Positions 1 to 11,766 of a stretch of 64,000 nucleotides of DNA are shown here, piece after piece; the stretch's first letter is position 1; each line of letters begins with the position of its first letter. The translations under genes were made by a program, and so were the position numbers. This stretch comes from Pandoraea bronchicola (GTDB lineage: Bacteria > Pseudomonadota > Gammaproteobacteria > Burkholderiales > Burkholderiaceae): the NCBI RefSeq assembly GCF_902459805.1, contig NZ_CABPST010000003.1, positions 310,001 through 374,000 of the forward strand. The letters run 5' to 3'. Below the pieces are notes generated by a model. It worked only from the letters and a program-made list of their open reading frames with translations. It was not told the origin of the DNA and searched no databases.

Positions 1-70
1 GCCGTTGACGATCGTTTGGGTGATCGTGGTGGGTGGCTGGATCATGTCGCCCTGGAACATCTGGGGCTGA
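1..70 (+). CDS. nuoH: NADH-quinone oxidoreductase subunit H, 3' end only
   Basis: Only the last 22 codons lie in the window, read from base 2 to a TGA at 68-70. They encode a hydrophobic helix followed by the tail SPWNIWG, typical of the C-terminus of NuoH, the membrane subunit that helps form the quinone pocket of complex I. The identification rests on this tail and on nuoI following 23 bp later in the same direction, as in the usual nuoH-nuoI order. The rest of the gene lies upstream of the window. Confidence 0.8.
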   Translation, partial: PLTIVWVIVVGGWIMSPWNIWG

Positions 71-93
71 GGCGAACGGAGTAGAGGAATCCC

Positions 94-585
94 ATGGTAA
101 GGGCAATCAAGGACTTTTTTGGCAGTTTCCTGTTGTTGGAGCTGCTCAAGGGCATGGCGCTCACGGGGCGCTACACGTTCGCTCGCAAGGTGACGGTGCA
201 GTTTCCGGAAGAGAAGACGCCGCTGTCGCCGCGTTTTCGCGGTCTGCATGCGCTGCGCCGTTATCCGAACGGTGAAGAGCGCTGTATCGCGTGCAAGTTG
301 TGCGAAGCGGTGTGCCCGGCAATGGCCATCACGATCGAGTCGGATGTGCGTGACGACGGCACCCGCCGTACCACGCGTTACGACATCGATCTGACCAAAT
401 GCATTTTCTGCGGCTTCTGCGAAGAAAGCTGCCCGGTGGACTCGATCGTCGAGACACACATTCTCGAGTATCACGGCGAGAAGCGTGGCGATCTGTACTT
501 CACCAAGGAAATGTTGCTCGCGGTGGGCGATCGTTACGAAAACGAAATCGCGGCGGCCAAGGCGGCCGATGCGCCGTACCGTTAA
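94..585 (+). CDS. nuoI: NADH-quinone oxidoreductase subunit I (two [4Fe-4S] clusters)
   Basis: This 163-residue protein is the peripheral-arm subunit of complex I that carries clusters N6a and N6b, which pass electrons from NuoB's side of the chain toward the quinone. Two ferredoxin-type motifs are visible: C64-x2-C67-x2-C70-x3-C74P and C103-x2-C106-x2-C109-x3-C113P. The length is normal for the family. The start at 94 follows a GAGGAAT ribosome-binding site. It is the second gene visible of the nuo operon, between nuoH and nuoJ, and is surely co-transcribed with them. Confidence 0.97.
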   Translation: MVRAIKDFFGSFLLLELLKGMALTGRYTFARKVTVQFPEEKTPLSPRFRGLHALRRYPNGEERCIACKLCEAVCPAMAITIESDVRDDGTRRTTRYDIDLTKCIFCGFCEESCPVDSIVETHILEYHGEKRGDLYFTKEMLLAVGDRYENEIAAAKAADAPYR

Positions 586-664
586 GCAGGGCAGGGCGCG
601 GCGGATCGATGGCGCGCCCGGTACGGCAATTGACGTTGGCTAATTCTCGCGACACCCGGTGATT

Positions 665-1300
665 ATGGAATTCACAACCTTTCTTTTCTACGTGTTTGCG
701 CTGATCCTCGTGGTCTCCGGCCTGAAGGTCGTGACCTCGCGCAACCCCGTACAGTCGGCACTGTTCCTGGTGCTGGCCTTCTTCAACGCCGCGGCGATCT
801 GGATGCTGCTCGAGGCCGAGTTCCTGGCCATCATGCTGGTGCTCGTCTACGTCGGCGCAGTGATGGTGCTGTTCCTGTTCGTCGTGATGATGATCGACAT
901 CAATCTCGACGAACTGCGACGCGGCTTCGGCAAGTTCATTCCGCTGGCGAGTACCGTCGGCGCGATCATGATCGTCGAAGCATCGCTGGTGCTGATGCGC
1001 GGCTACGGCGCCACGCGCGCACCGGTCAAGGCCGTGTCGGCCCCGGACGTGCCGAACACCAAGGCGCTCGGCATCGCGCTGTACACCGACTATATCTTTG
1101 CCTTCGAAGTGGCAGGTTTGATCCTGCTGGTGGCCGTCGTGGCAGCCGTTGCGCTCACGATGCGTACCCGTAAGGACCACAAACAGACCGACCCGAGCAA
1201 GCAGGTGCGCGTGAAGGCGCGCGACCGCGTGCGTCTGGTGTCGATGCCCGCCGAAGCCCGGCAGCAATCCACCGGCACTGACACGCCGGCGGCGGAATAA
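665..1300 (+). CDS. nuoJ: NADH-quinone oxidoreductase subunit J
   Basis: NuoJ is a five-helix membrane subunit of complex I that contributes to the proton channel near the quinone site. The protein (about 211 residues) is hydrophobic in its first 170 residues, has the family sequence EFLAIMLVLVYVGAVMVLFLF in its third helix (quoted in part here), and ends with a charged cytoplasmic tail. I chose the ATG at 665 (MEFTTFLFYVFAL, the usual N-terminus); a GTG six bases upstream (659) is also in frame. No Shine-Dalgarno sequence is visible, so it may depend on translation from upstream genes. Confidence 0.95.
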   Translation: MEFTTFLFYVFALILVVSGLKVVTSRNPVQSALFLVLAFFNAAAIWMLLEAEFLAIMLVLVYVGAVMVLFLFVVMMIDINLDELRRGFGKFIPLASTVGAIMIVEASLVLMRGYGATRAPVKAVSAPDVPNTKALGIALYTDYIFAFEVAGLILLVAVVAAVALTMRTRKDHKQTDPSKQVRVKARDRVRLVSMPAEARQQSTGTDTPAAE

Positions 1301-1309
1301 GGAGACAGC

Positions 1310-1621
1310 ATGATGTCGTTGTCGCTAGCGCATTACCTGGTGTTGGGCGCGATTCTCTTCGCGATCAGCATTACCGGTATCTTCCTCAACCGCAGAAATG
1401 TGATTGTGCTGCTGATGGCCATCGAGCTGATGTTGCTCGCGGTCAATCTGAACTTCGTCGCGTTCTCGCATTACCTGGGCGACATTGCCGGCCAGGTATT
1501 CGTGTTCTTCATTCTTACGGTGGCCGCCGCGGAAGCCGCGATCGGTCTGGCCATTCTGGTCACGCTGTTCCGTAAGCTCGAAACGGTCAACGTCGAAGAT
1601 CTCGACCGCCTTAAGGGTTAA
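1310..1621 (+). CDS. nuoK: NADH-quinone oxidoreductase subunit K
   Basis: NuoK is a small (103 residues, three helices) antiporter-like subunit of complex I, related to MrpC. Conserved membrane glutamates needed for proton translocation are visible in the second and third helices, in the contexts [13 protein letters not shown] and [12 protein letters not shown]. The start is one of two adjacent ATGs (1310 and 1313); GGAGAC lies at the right distance from the first. It begins 9 bp after nuoJ and is followed by nuoL 17 bp downstream. Confidence 0.96.
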   Translation: MMSLSLAHYLVLGAILFAISITGIFLNRRNVIVLLMAIELMLLAVNLNFVAFSHYLGDIAGQVFVFFILTVAAAEAAIGLAILVTLFRKLETVNVEDLDRLKG

Positions 1622-1638
1622 CAAAAGCGAACGCTGTT

Positions 1639-3687
<2,049 letters not shown>

Positions 3688-3705
3688 TAGGGGGAGCCAA
3701 CAATA

Positions 3706-5187
3706 ATGCAATCGCTACCGCTTCTGAGTCTGGCCATTTGGCTGCCCATCCTGTCGGGGATCGTTGTCCTCGCAGTGGGAAATGACCGTAACCCGACGGG
3801 CGCACGCGTGCTGGCGCTCATCGGTTCGCTGGTGAGCTTCCTGGTCACGCTGCCGCTGATCTCGAACTTCGACGCCAACACGTCGGCGTTCCAGTACGTC
3901 GAAAAGACGAGCTGGATCGATCGTTTCCACATCAACTACTTCCTGGGCATCGGCGGCATCTCGCTGTGGCTGGTCGTGCTGACGGCGCTCATCACGGTGA
4001 TCGTGGTGATCGCAGGCTGGGAAGTGATCACGGAGCGTGTCTCGCAGTACATGGCCGCGTTCCTGATCCTCTCGGGCCTGATGATCGGCGTGTTCTCGGC
4101 GCAAGACGGCCTGCTGTTCTACGTGTTCTTCGAAGCCACGCTGATCCCGATGTACCTGATCATCGGTGTGTGGGGCGGTCCGAACCGTGTGTACGCAGCG
4201 TTCAAGTTCTTCCTGTACACGCTGCTCGGCTCGCTGCTGATGCTGGTCGCGCTGATCTATCTGTACAACGCGACGGGTTCGTTCACGCTGACCGACTGGT
4301 ACGCGGCGAAGCTGCCGATGAACGTGCAGATACTGCTGTTCGTGGCGTTCTTCATGGCCTTCGCCGTGAAGGTGCCGATGTGGCCGGTGCATACCTGGCT
4401 GCCGGACGCCCACGTGGAAGCGCCGACGGGGGGCTCGGTTGTGCTGGCCGCCATCATGCTCAAGCTCGGCGCGTACGGTTTCCTGCGCTTCTCGCTGCCG
4501 ATCGCACCGGACGCCAGCCACTACCTGTCGGGCTTCATGATCGCGCTCGCGCTGATCGCCGTCGTCTACATCGGCCTCGTGGCGCTGGTGCAGACCGACA
4601 TGAAGAAACTGGTGGCGTACTCGTCGATCGCTCACATGGGCTTCGCGATTCTCGGCTTCTTCATGTTCAGCGAAATCGGCATGCAGGGTGCACTGGTTCA
4701 GATGATCTCGCACGGCTTCGTGTCGGGCGCCATGTTCCTGTGTATCGGTGTGCTGTATGACCGCATGCACTCGCGCAACATCGCCGATTACGGCGGTGTG
4801 GTGAACACGATGCCGAAGTTTGCCGCGTTCTTCATGTTGTTCACGATGGCCAATAGCGGTCTGCCGGCGACGTCGGGCTTCGTGGGTGAGTTCCTGGTGA
4901 TTCTGGGCGCCGTGAAGCTGAACTTCTGGGTGGGTCTGCTCGCTGCCACCTCGCTGATCACCGGTGCGGCTTACTCGCTGTGGATGTACAAGCGCGTGAT
5001 CTTCGGTGCTATCGCCAACGATCACGTGCGTGAGCTGATCGATATCAACAAGCGCGAGTTTTTCATGCTGGCGGTGCTGGCGGCACTCACGCTGTTCATG
5101 GGTATCTATCCGAAGCCTTTCACGGACCTGATGCACACCTCCGTGGTTAACCTCCTCGCCCACGTGGCGCAGACCAAGCTGCCGTAA
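3706..5187 (+). CDS. nuoM: NADH-quinone oxidoreductase subunit M
   Basis: NuoM (493 residues) is the second antiporter-like, proton-pumping membrane subunit of complex I. Family hallmarks are visible: FFEATLIPMYLIIGVWGG, with the glutamate needed for pumping, MWPVHTWLPDAHVEAPT, and DMKKLVAYSSIAHMGF with its channel lysine region. A GGGGAG ribosome-binding site precedes the ATG. It follows nuoL by 18 bp and precedes nuoN by 20 bp. Confidence 0.97.
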   Translation: MQSLPLLSLAIWLPILSGIVVLAVGNDRNPTGARVLALIGSLVSFLVTLPLISNFDANTSAFQYVEKTSWIDRFHINYFLGIGGISLWLVVLTALITVIVVIAGWEVITERVSQYMAAFLILSGLMIGVFSAQDGLLFYVFFEATLIPMYLIIGVWGGPNRVYAAFKFFLYTLLGSLLMLVALIYLYNATGSFTLTDWYAAKLPMNVQILLFVAFFMAFAVKVPMWPVHTWLPDAHVEAPTGGSVVLAAIMLKLGAYGFLRFSLPIAPDASHYLSGFMIALALIAVVYIGLVALVQTDMKKLVAYSSIAHMGFAILGFFMFSEIGMQGALVQMISHGFVSGAMFLCIGVLYDRMHSRNIADYGGVVNTMPKFAAFFMLFTMANSGLPATSGFVGEFLVILGAVKLNFWVGLLAATSLITGAAYSLWMYKRVIFGAIANDHVRELIDINKREFFMLAVLAALTLFMGIYPKPFTDLMHTSVVNLLAHVAQTKLP

Positions 5188-5207
5188 TCGGGGAGGACAT
5201 CTAGATC

Positions 5208-6677
5208 ATGCAAAACATTAATCTGCTGCCTGCGTTGCCGGAGGCCATCCTGCTGCTCATGATCCTCGTGATCATGATGTGCGACGCGTTCCTCGGCCAG
5301 ACGCGCAAGCTGAACTACGTTCTGGCGCTCATCACGTCTGCGGCCGTGTCAGTGCTGTGGGCGTGCAATGCCGCCGATCCGGCATCGCACTACCTGTTCG
5401 GCAACGTGTTCGTCGCCGATCCGATGTCGAACCTGCTCAAGGCCTTCGGTGGTCTGGCAACGTTCGTGACGTTTATTTACGGCCAGAAGTACCTGGAAGC
5501 GCGCGGCCTCGCCCGTGGCGACTTCTATGTGCTCAGCCTGTTCTCGCTGCTGGGCCTGTCGGTGATGATCTCGGGCAACAGCTTCCTGACCTTGTATCTG
5601 GGTCTGGAACTGATGTCCCTGTCGCTGTACGCCCTCGCTGCCGTGTGGCGCGATTCGACGAACGCGACCGAATCGGCCATGAAGTACTACGTGCTGGGTG
5701 CGCTCGCTTCGGGCTTCCTGCTGTACGGCATGTCGATGATGTACGGCGCGACGGGTTCGCTGGAACTGGCGAAGGTCTTCGAAGTCATCGCTTCGGGTGC
5801 CGTGAACAAGATCGTGCTGGTGTTCGGCGTGGTGTTCGTGGTCGCCGGTCTGGCGTTCAAGCTGGGCGCCGCTCCGTTCCACATGTGGGTGCCGGACGTT
5901 TATCAAGGCGCACCGACCCCGGTCACGCTGCTCATCGGTGGCGCACCGAAGCTGGGTGCCTTTGCACTGCTGCTGCGTTTGCTCGTCGAAGGCATGTTGC
6001 CGCTGGCGATCGACTGGCAACAGATGCTGATCATTCTGGCGGTGCTCTCGCTGGTGATCGGTAACCTGACGGCCATCGTGCAGACCAACGTCAAGCGTCT
6101 GCTGGCGTACTCGACGATCTCGCACATGGGCTTCGTGCTGCTTGGCATGCTCTCGGGCGTGGTGGGCGGCAAGATCGACGGTATCGCCGACGCCTACGGT
6201 TCTTCGCTGTTCTACAGCGTGATCTACCTGCTGACGACGCTGGGCACGTTCGGTATCGTGCTGCTGCTCTCGCGCAAGGGCTTCGAAGCCGAGAACCTTT
6301 CGGATCTGAAGGGCCTGAACCAGCGTAGCCCGTGGTTCGCCTTCGTCATGCTGATGCTGATGTTCTCGCTGGCAGGCATTCCGCCGCTGGCAGGCTTCTA
6401 CGCCAAGCTGGCCGTGCTGCAAGCCGTGATCAACGCCGGTATGGTGTGGCTCGCCATCGTGGCGGTAATCGCCTCGCTGATCGGCGCGTTCTACTACCTG
6501 CGTGTCGTCAAGCTGATGTACTTCGACAAGCCGGAAGACACCAACGCGCTGGAAGGCAGCAGTACGATGCGCTTCGTGCTGTCGCTCAACGGTCTGGCAC
6601 TGCTGTATCTGGGCCTGATGCCGGGCTCGCTGATGGACTGGTGCCTGCGCACCATCAAACTGACGCTGGCCAGCTAA
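5208..6677 (+). CDS. nuoN: NADH-quinone oxidoreductase subunit N
   Basis: NuoN (489 residues) is the innermost antiporter-like subunit of the complex I membrane arm. Signature stretches include [32 protein letters not shown] and [17 protein letters not shown] strong GGGGAGG ribosome-binding site precedes the ATG. This is the last subunit gene of complex I in the operon; it is followed after 125 bp by a small membrane-protein gene and then an intrinsic terminator. Confidence 0.97.
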   Translation: MQNINLLPALPEAILLLMILVIMMCDAFLGQTRKLNYVLALITSAAVSVLWACNAADPASHYLFGNVFVADPMSNLLKAFGGLATFVTFIYGQKYLEARGLARGDFYVLSLFSLLGLSVMISGNSFLTLYLGLELMSLSLYALAAVWRDSTNATESAMKYYVLGALASGFLLYGMSMMYGATGSLELAKVFEVIASGAVNKIVLVFGVVFVVAGLAFKLGAAPFHMWVPDVYQGAPTPVTLLIGGAPKLGAFALLLRLLVEGMLPLAIDWQQMLIILAVLSLVIGNLTAIVQTNVKRLLAYSTISHMGFVLLGMLSGVVGGKIDGIADAYGSSLFYSVIYLLTTLGTFGIVLLLSRKGFEAENLSDLKGLNQRSPWFAFVMLMLMFSLAGIPPLAGFYAKLAVLQAVINAGMVWLAIVAVIASLIGAFYYLRVVKLMYFDKPEDTNALEGSSTMRFVLSLNGLALLYLGLMPGSLMDWCLRTIKLTLAS

Positions 6678-6802
6678 GCGGTCAGGCGTTCAGAAGGACG
6701 AGGTCGACGAAGGTCACGACGTCGACGGGAAAAGCGGGCAGGGCGGGCCGACATGGATGGCCGGCCCGGCTCTCGAAAGATGAACCGGCGGAGGCAAGAA
6801 CG

Positions 6803-7120
6803 ATGGGCATGTCAGCAGGCGGTACGCTTGTGATTTTGCTGGCCGTGCTGGGCGCGAACCTGCCGTTCGTGAACCAGCGCCTGTTCGGTCTCATCGCGCT
6901 CAAGCGGGCGGTCAAGCCGCTGTGGCTGCGTCTGGTCGAGCTGGTGGTGGCCTACTTCGTGGTGGGTGCGCTCGGTTACCTGATCGAGTCGGGCATCGGC
7001 AACGTGTTTTCGCAGGGCTGGGAGTTCTACGCCGTGACTGCGAGTCTGTTTGTCGTGTTCGCGTTTCCGGGCTTCGTCTACCGGTATTTGTGGCGTCATC
7101 GACCGGCGGCTGCCGCTTGA
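6803..7120 (+). CDS. DUF2818 family small membrane protein at the end of the nuo operon
   Basis: This 105-residue protein has three predicted membrane segments (residues about 8-25, 44-62 and 74-95) separated by short basic loops, ending in RYLWRHRPAAAA. The pattern and its place directly after nuoN match the DUF2818 family, which beta-proteobacteria carry at the end of the nuo operon; its function is not established. I placed the start at the ATG at 6803, preceded by GGAGG at 6789-6793; a second ATG at 6809 is possible. The shared terminator downstream suggests it is transcribed with complex I. Confidence 0.85.
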   Translation: MGMSAGGTLVILLAVLGANLPFVNQRLFGLIALKRAVKPLWLRLVELVVAYFVVGALGYLIESGIGNVFSQGWEFYAVTASLFVVFAFPGFVYRYLWRHRPAAAA

Positions 7121-7137
7121 GATGTCTGCTTTGCAAG

Positions 7138-7165
7138 ACGCCGCCTTTGGGCGGCGTTTTGTTTT
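7138..7165 (+). terminator. Intrinsic terminator of the nuo operon
   Basis: A perfect 8-bp stem, ACGCCGCC (7138-7145) pairing with GGCGGCGT (7150-7157), closes a TTTG loop and is followed by TTTTGTTTT. It lies 17 bp after the DUF2818 stop and before the Nudix gene, so it should end the nuo transcript. Confidence 0.9.
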
Positions 7166-7196
7166 GGGTTCGCCAATTTTCAGCCGTGGAGGGCTT

Positions 7197-7790
7197 ATGA
7201 CCCAACGTCAAACCGACGATCAACATCTGATTGAGACATGTGTTACGAGTGAGACGGTCTACGACGGCGCGTTCCTGACCATCAAACGCGATCGCGTTCG
7301 TCTGCCCGATGGCAAGACGGCCGTGCGGGAATACACCACCCATCCGGGGGCAGTGATGGTGATTCCGCTTTTCGAAGATGGTCAGGTGCTCATGGAGCGT
7401 CAGTATCGTTACCCCCTCGAGCGCGTGATGACGGAACTGCCGGCGGGCAAGCTCGATGAGGCCGAGGGCGGTCTGGCATGCGGTCAGCGCGAACTGCTGG
7501 AAGAGACCGGATACCACGCCAAGCGCTGGGACTACCTCACGCGCATTCATCCGGTAATTTCGTACTCGACGGAATTCATCGACATCTGGCTTGCCCGGGA
7601 CCTCACGCTTGGCGAGCGTCGTCTCGACGAAGGCGAGTTTCTCGATGTGTTCAAGATGCCGGCGACCGAGCTGCTGCAATGGGTGCGCGACGGGCGTGTC
7701 ACGGACGTGAAATCCATCATCGGCGCGTTCTGGCTGGAAAAGATATTATCGGGAGTGTGGCAGCCGAACGAGCGTTCGCCGCTGCGCTGA
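7197..7790 (+). CDS. Nudix hydrolase, ADP-ribose pyrophosphatase type
   Basis: This 197-residue protein carries a complete Nudix box, G-x5-E-x7-RELxEExG, beginning at GKLDEAE and ending at RELLEETGY (residues about 84-106), the Mg-binding helix of nucleoside-diphosphate hydrolases. The N-terminal half and overall length resemble ADP-ribose/ADP-sugar pyrophosphatases (NudF/NudE type) rather than MutT. The start at 7197 follows GTGGAGGG; a longer reading frame upstream runs through the nuo terminator and is unlikely. It lies just after the nuo terminator and 63 bp before the DUF1178 gene. Substrate cannot be told from the sequence. Confidence 0.9.
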   Translation: MTQRQTDDQHLIETCVTSETVYDGAFLTIKRDRVRLPDGKTAVREYTTHPGAVMVIPLFEDGQVLMERQYRYPLERVMTELPAGKLDEAEGGLACGQRELLEETGYHAKRWDYLTRIHPVISYSTEFIDIWLARDLTLGERRLDEGEFLDVFKMPATELLQWVRDGRVTDVKSIIGAFWLEKILSGVWQPNERSPLR

Positions 7791-7853
7791 TCCACCGTCA
7801 TTTTTTGAACCCGAACCCTGCCGCGGGCGGGGCCGGGATACATCCATAGCGTC

Positions 7854-8327
7854 ATGAAGGTTTTTGATTTGCGTTGTGCACACGAGCACACCTTCGAGGG
7901 CTGGTTCGGCTCGGAGGACGATTACCTTTCGCAGCAGGCTCGGGGGCTGGTGACATGCCCTGTCTGCGGCGACACGGCGGTCGTTCGCATGCCGTCAGCG
8001 CCGCGCCTGAATCTGTCGGGGGCGACGTCGCGTGCCGATGCTGCGCCGGCGGCCATTCAGGGGCCAGCCGCTGCCTCGAGCGGTGTCATTGAAGCGAAAC
8101 GCGAATTGCAGACGCTCTGGATGAAGGCCGTGCGCCACGTCATGGCGAATACCGAAGATGTCGGCAGCAACTTTGCCGAGGAAGCTCGTAAGATCCACTA
8201 TCAGGAAGCCCCGGAACGTAATATCCGCGGGACGGTGTCACGGGAAGAGTCCGAAGCGCTGGCGGAGGAGGGGATCGACGTGATGCCGCTACCCATTCCC
8301 GACGGCTTCAAGGATACGTTACAGTAA
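7854..8327 (+). CDS. DUF1178 family protein
   Basis: The 157-residue protein begins MKVFDLRCAHEHTFEGWF and contains a C-x2-C pair in TCPVCGD (about residue 35) next to an earlier Cys/His pair (RCAHEH), suggesting a small zinc ribbon. This N-terminal arrangement, followed by a PSAPRLN motif, an Ala-rich linker and a conserved acidic C-terminal half ending IPDGFKDTLQ, is that of the DUF1178 family, whose role is unknown. It is co-directional with the Nudix gene and could be in its transcript. Confidence 0.88.
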   Translation: MKVFDLRCAHEHTFEGWFGSEDDYLSQQARGLVTCPVCGDTAVVRMPSAPRLNLSGATSRADAAPAAIQGPAAASSGVIEAKRELQTLWMKAVRHVMANTEDVGSNFAEEARKIHYQEAPERNIRGTVSREESEALAEEGIDVMPLPIPDGFKDTLQ

Positions 8328-8474
8328 GCCCATCGCCGGCCCGATCCGGCGCAGGGCGCCGTCAGCATCCAGTGCCATACTGGCCGGTGCTGGCGATCGC
8401 TACGCCATTTCCACGCATGTCCATTCTCGCGCGCCTGGCACAGGCTGCCGGTGCGCCGCACGGAGGAGTTCGCG

Positions 8475-8930
8475 ATGGCAACGTTCGAGTATTACTTCGA
8501 AGACTTCGCAGTAGGCGACACCTTCGATCTGGGCGAATACACGTTCACGGCAGACGAGATCGTGCATTTTGCCCGGCAGTTCGATCCTCAGCCGTTTCAC
8601 GTTGATGAACTGGCTGGCCGTGAGTCCCATTTCGGTGGACTGGTGGCCAGCGGCTGGCACACGTGCAGCGTCATGATGCGTATGAACGTCGACAAGCTGC
8701 TCTCCCGCTCGGCGAGCATGGGCTCGCCAGGCGTCGAGCAGATCGAGTGGCTCAAGCCGGTGCGTCCTGGGGACACGATTACGGTGACGAGCAGCACGCT
8801 GGAAGTGCGCGCTTCGAAGAGCCGTCCGGATCGCGGAATCGTACGACAGCTCTGGACAGCCACGAACCAGCATGGCGAGGAAGTGTGCCGGTTCCGGGGG
8901 ACGGGGCTTTATCTGAAGCGCGTCACCTGA
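8475..8930 (+). CDS. MaoC-family (hot-dog) dehydratase
   Basis: This protein of 151 residues has the hot-dog fold signature of (R)-specific enoyl-CoA hydratases and MaoC-like enzymes: FARQFDPQPFHVDE carries the catalytic Asp/His pair (D-x4-H), followed by FGGLVASGWHT. The C-terminal strand region VRPGDTITV fits the fold. The start at 8475 (MATFEYYFEDF) is preceded by GGAGG at 8462; an in-frame ATG at 8451 lacks this spacing. It probably hydrates a short acyl-CoA, but the substrate is not evident. Downstream a GC hairpin separates it from the convergent YegP-like gene. Confidence 0.9.
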   Translation: MATFEYYFEDFAVGDTFDLGEYTFTADEIVHFARQFDPQPFHVDELAGRESHFGGLVASGWHTCSVMMRMNVDKLLSRSASMGSPGVEQIEWLKPVRPGDTITVTSSTLEVRASKSRPDRGIVRQLWTATNQHGEEVCRFRGTGLYLKRVT

Positions 8931-8953
8931 AGCAAACGGTAGTCCGCCTGACC

Positions 8954-8973
8954 GGCGGGCGGCAGCGCCCGCC
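8954..8973. terminator. GC-rich hairpin between convergent genes
   Basis: An 8-bp perfect stem, GGCGGGCG (8954-8961) with CGCCCGCC (8966-8973), encloses a 4-nt loop between the convergent MaoC and YegP-like genes. There is no T-tract on either strand, so intrinsic termination is only possible, not shown. Confidence 0.4.
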
Positions 8974-8982
8974 GCGTCGCAC

Positions 8983-9318
8983 TCAATGCGACAAATCACT
9001 CACCGCCGCCGCCGGGGCGTCGCGTTTGACCTGAGTGATGCCGTCTTCCATCTGCTCGGCGGTCGAGAACATCTGGCTCTGGCCGATGATCTCGCCATTG
9101 CGCGCCTTCAGCACGAAATAAGGGCGGCCCGACGTCGACGTCTTGCGCTCGAATCGATGATCTTCAACCGAGTTCTTGCGAACGGATTCGATGCCATTCT
9201 GCGCAGAGGCGCGCGCCTTGTAAGTCTCGGAGGAGAGGATGATGTGCCCGCTGTCGGCCAGCAGATGAAAGTGGAATTCACCGTTAGGGCTACGCTTGAG
9301 TTCGAACTTGCCTGACAT
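8983..9318 (-). CDS. YegP-like DUF1508 protein (two tandem repeats)
   Basis: The 111-residue protein consists of two DUF1508/YegP repeats, residues about 1-48 (GKFELKRSPNGEFHFHL) and 52-100 (FERKTSTSGRPYFVLKA), each with a YegP-type GxFxLKxxxxGxxxFxL core and a helix containing AQNGIESV or AEQMEDGI. Proteins of this family are small, stable and of unknown function, often tied to stress. I set the start at the CAT at 9316-9318, because the N-terminus MSGKFELKRS begins the first repeat; the longer upstream reading frame is out of keeping with the family. Confidence 0.88.
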   Translation of the reverse strand: MSGKFELKRSPNGEFHFHLLADSGHIILSSETYKARASAQNGIESVRKNSVEDHRFERKTSTSGRPYFVLKARNGEIIGQSQMFSTAEQMEDGITQVKRDAPAAAVSDLSH

Positions 9319-9622
9319 ATGTGGATCTCCCGGATCTTCCAAAAGCCAGCGGCGAGGGACTGCGAACTGCAAGAGACGACGGCGGCCAGCCGCGTCGGAG
9401 AAACCTTGAAAACATCGCGAAATACGTGCTCGATACGGCTTCCGCAATGAGCGGACTGCGCTTAGATTAGCACCGCCCGCGTCCCGGCGATACCGCAGTT
9501 TGTTTCGAAGTGTAAACCACTTCCCGCCATGCCCTGCCGAACCGGGGGCGCAAGGCGCGGCAAGGCAGGGCCGGGAGACGGCGGGGGTGGCCGGCCTGGG
9601 GCGCCGGCGTTCAACCTGCGGC
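9319..9622. other. Intergenic region between YegP-like and GST genes
   Basis: No gene is evident in this 304-bp stretch. It should hold the minus-strand promoter of the YegP-like gene. An inverted repeat GAAGTG/CACTTC lies at 9507-9523, and an 8-bp inverted repeat GCCCTGCC/GGCAGGGC (9531-9538 and 9564-9571) lies downstream of the GST stop and may help end that transcript. No convincing -10/-35 pair was found. Confidence 0.5.
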
Positions 9623-10315
9623 TCAGCGGCGTGCGTACTGCGTGGCGCCGAACAGCATTTCGCGGGCCTTGTCGTCCTGCAACGGCTTGCGTGCGTCGGC
9701 CAGCACCTTGATGCCACGCTGCACCGCCGGACGCGCCTCGATGGCCTCGAACCATTTCTGCACGTTGGGGAAGTCCGACAGCTCTATGCCCTGGTTCTTC
9801 CACGAGCGCAGCCACGGCCAGATCGCAATGTCCGCGATGGTGTACATATCGCCGGCGACATACGGATGGCTGCCCAGCCGTTTGTCGAGCACGCCGTACA
9901 GACGGCGTGCCTCGTTCGTGTAGCGCTTGATCGCGTAGTCGATCTTCTCGGGCGCGTAGATGCGGAAATGGTGCGCCTGACCCAGCATTGGCCCCACGCT
10001 GCCCATTTGGAACATCAGCCACTCGAGCGTTTCGTATTTGCCACGCACGTCCTCCGGCAGGAAGCGCCCGGTTTTCCCCGCCAGATACAACAAGATCGCG
10101 CCCGACTCGAACAGCGAAATCGGTTTGCCGTCCGGCCCGTCTTCATCGACGATGGCCGGGATCTTGTTATTCGGCGAGATGGCGAGAAAGGCTTCCTTGA
10201 ACTGATCGCCCGCGCCGATATCGACGGCATGTGCGTGGTAGGGTAACCCGCACTCTTCGAGCATGATGTGGACTTTGTGGCCGTTAGGCGTAGCCCAGGA
10301 ATAGACCTGAATCAA
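9623..10315 (-). CDS. Glutathione S-transferase, YfcG/Ure2-like, with TTG start
   Basis: This 230-residue protein has a thioredoxin-fold GST N-terminal domain (IQVYSWATPNGHKVHIMLEE, then NNKIPAIVD with the cis-proline and LFESGAILLYLA with the glutathione-binding ESGA) and an all-helical C-terminal domain containing the GDMYTIADIAIWPW N-capping box. This layout is that of YfcG-type GSTs with disulfide-bond reductase activity. The family starts at the IQVYSWATP position, which here is a TTG (10313-10315) with GAGGAG directly upstream; I prefer it to the in-frame ATG at 10360. The physiological substrate is unknown. Confidence 0.88.
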   Translation of the reverse strand: MIQVYSWATPNGHKVHIMLEECGLPYHAHAVDIGAGDQFKEAFLAISPNNKIPAIVDEDGPDGKPISLFESGAILLYLAGKTGRFLPEDVRGKYETLEWLMFQMGSVGPMLGQAHHFRIYAPEKIDYAIKRYTNEARRLYGVLDKRLGSHPYVAGDMYTIADIAIWPWLRSWKNQGIELSDFPNVQKWFEAIEARPAVQRGIKVLADARKPLQDDKAREMLFGATQYARR

Positions 10316-10498
10316 TTGCGGCTCCTCATTGGGGCGTCGGTCGACGCCATTCCCCGTCAAGCGCGGCGACGATCGCGTCAGGCGCCCGGCACGGTGATGT
10401 CACAGATGACGAAACGGGCCGGGGGCGCGGGCATCGCCCCCCCGGGAAAAACTGCCCGGAAATTACACCACAGAACGTTTTTCCCTGCCGGGCGCGGG

Positions 10499-10510
10499 GT
10501 CAGCGCGTGG

Positions 10511-10520
<10 letters not shown>
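10499..10520. repeat. Tandem 11-bp duplication spanning a stop codon
   Basis: GTCAGCGCGTG occurs twice head to tail (10499-10509 and 10510-10520). The second copy contains the TGA stop (complement of 10511-10513) of the acyl-CoA dehydrogenase gene, and the first copy repeats the same bases just downstream. Confidence 0.9.
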
Positions 10521-11755
<1,235 letters not shown>

Positions 11756-11766
11756 GAGGTCTCCGT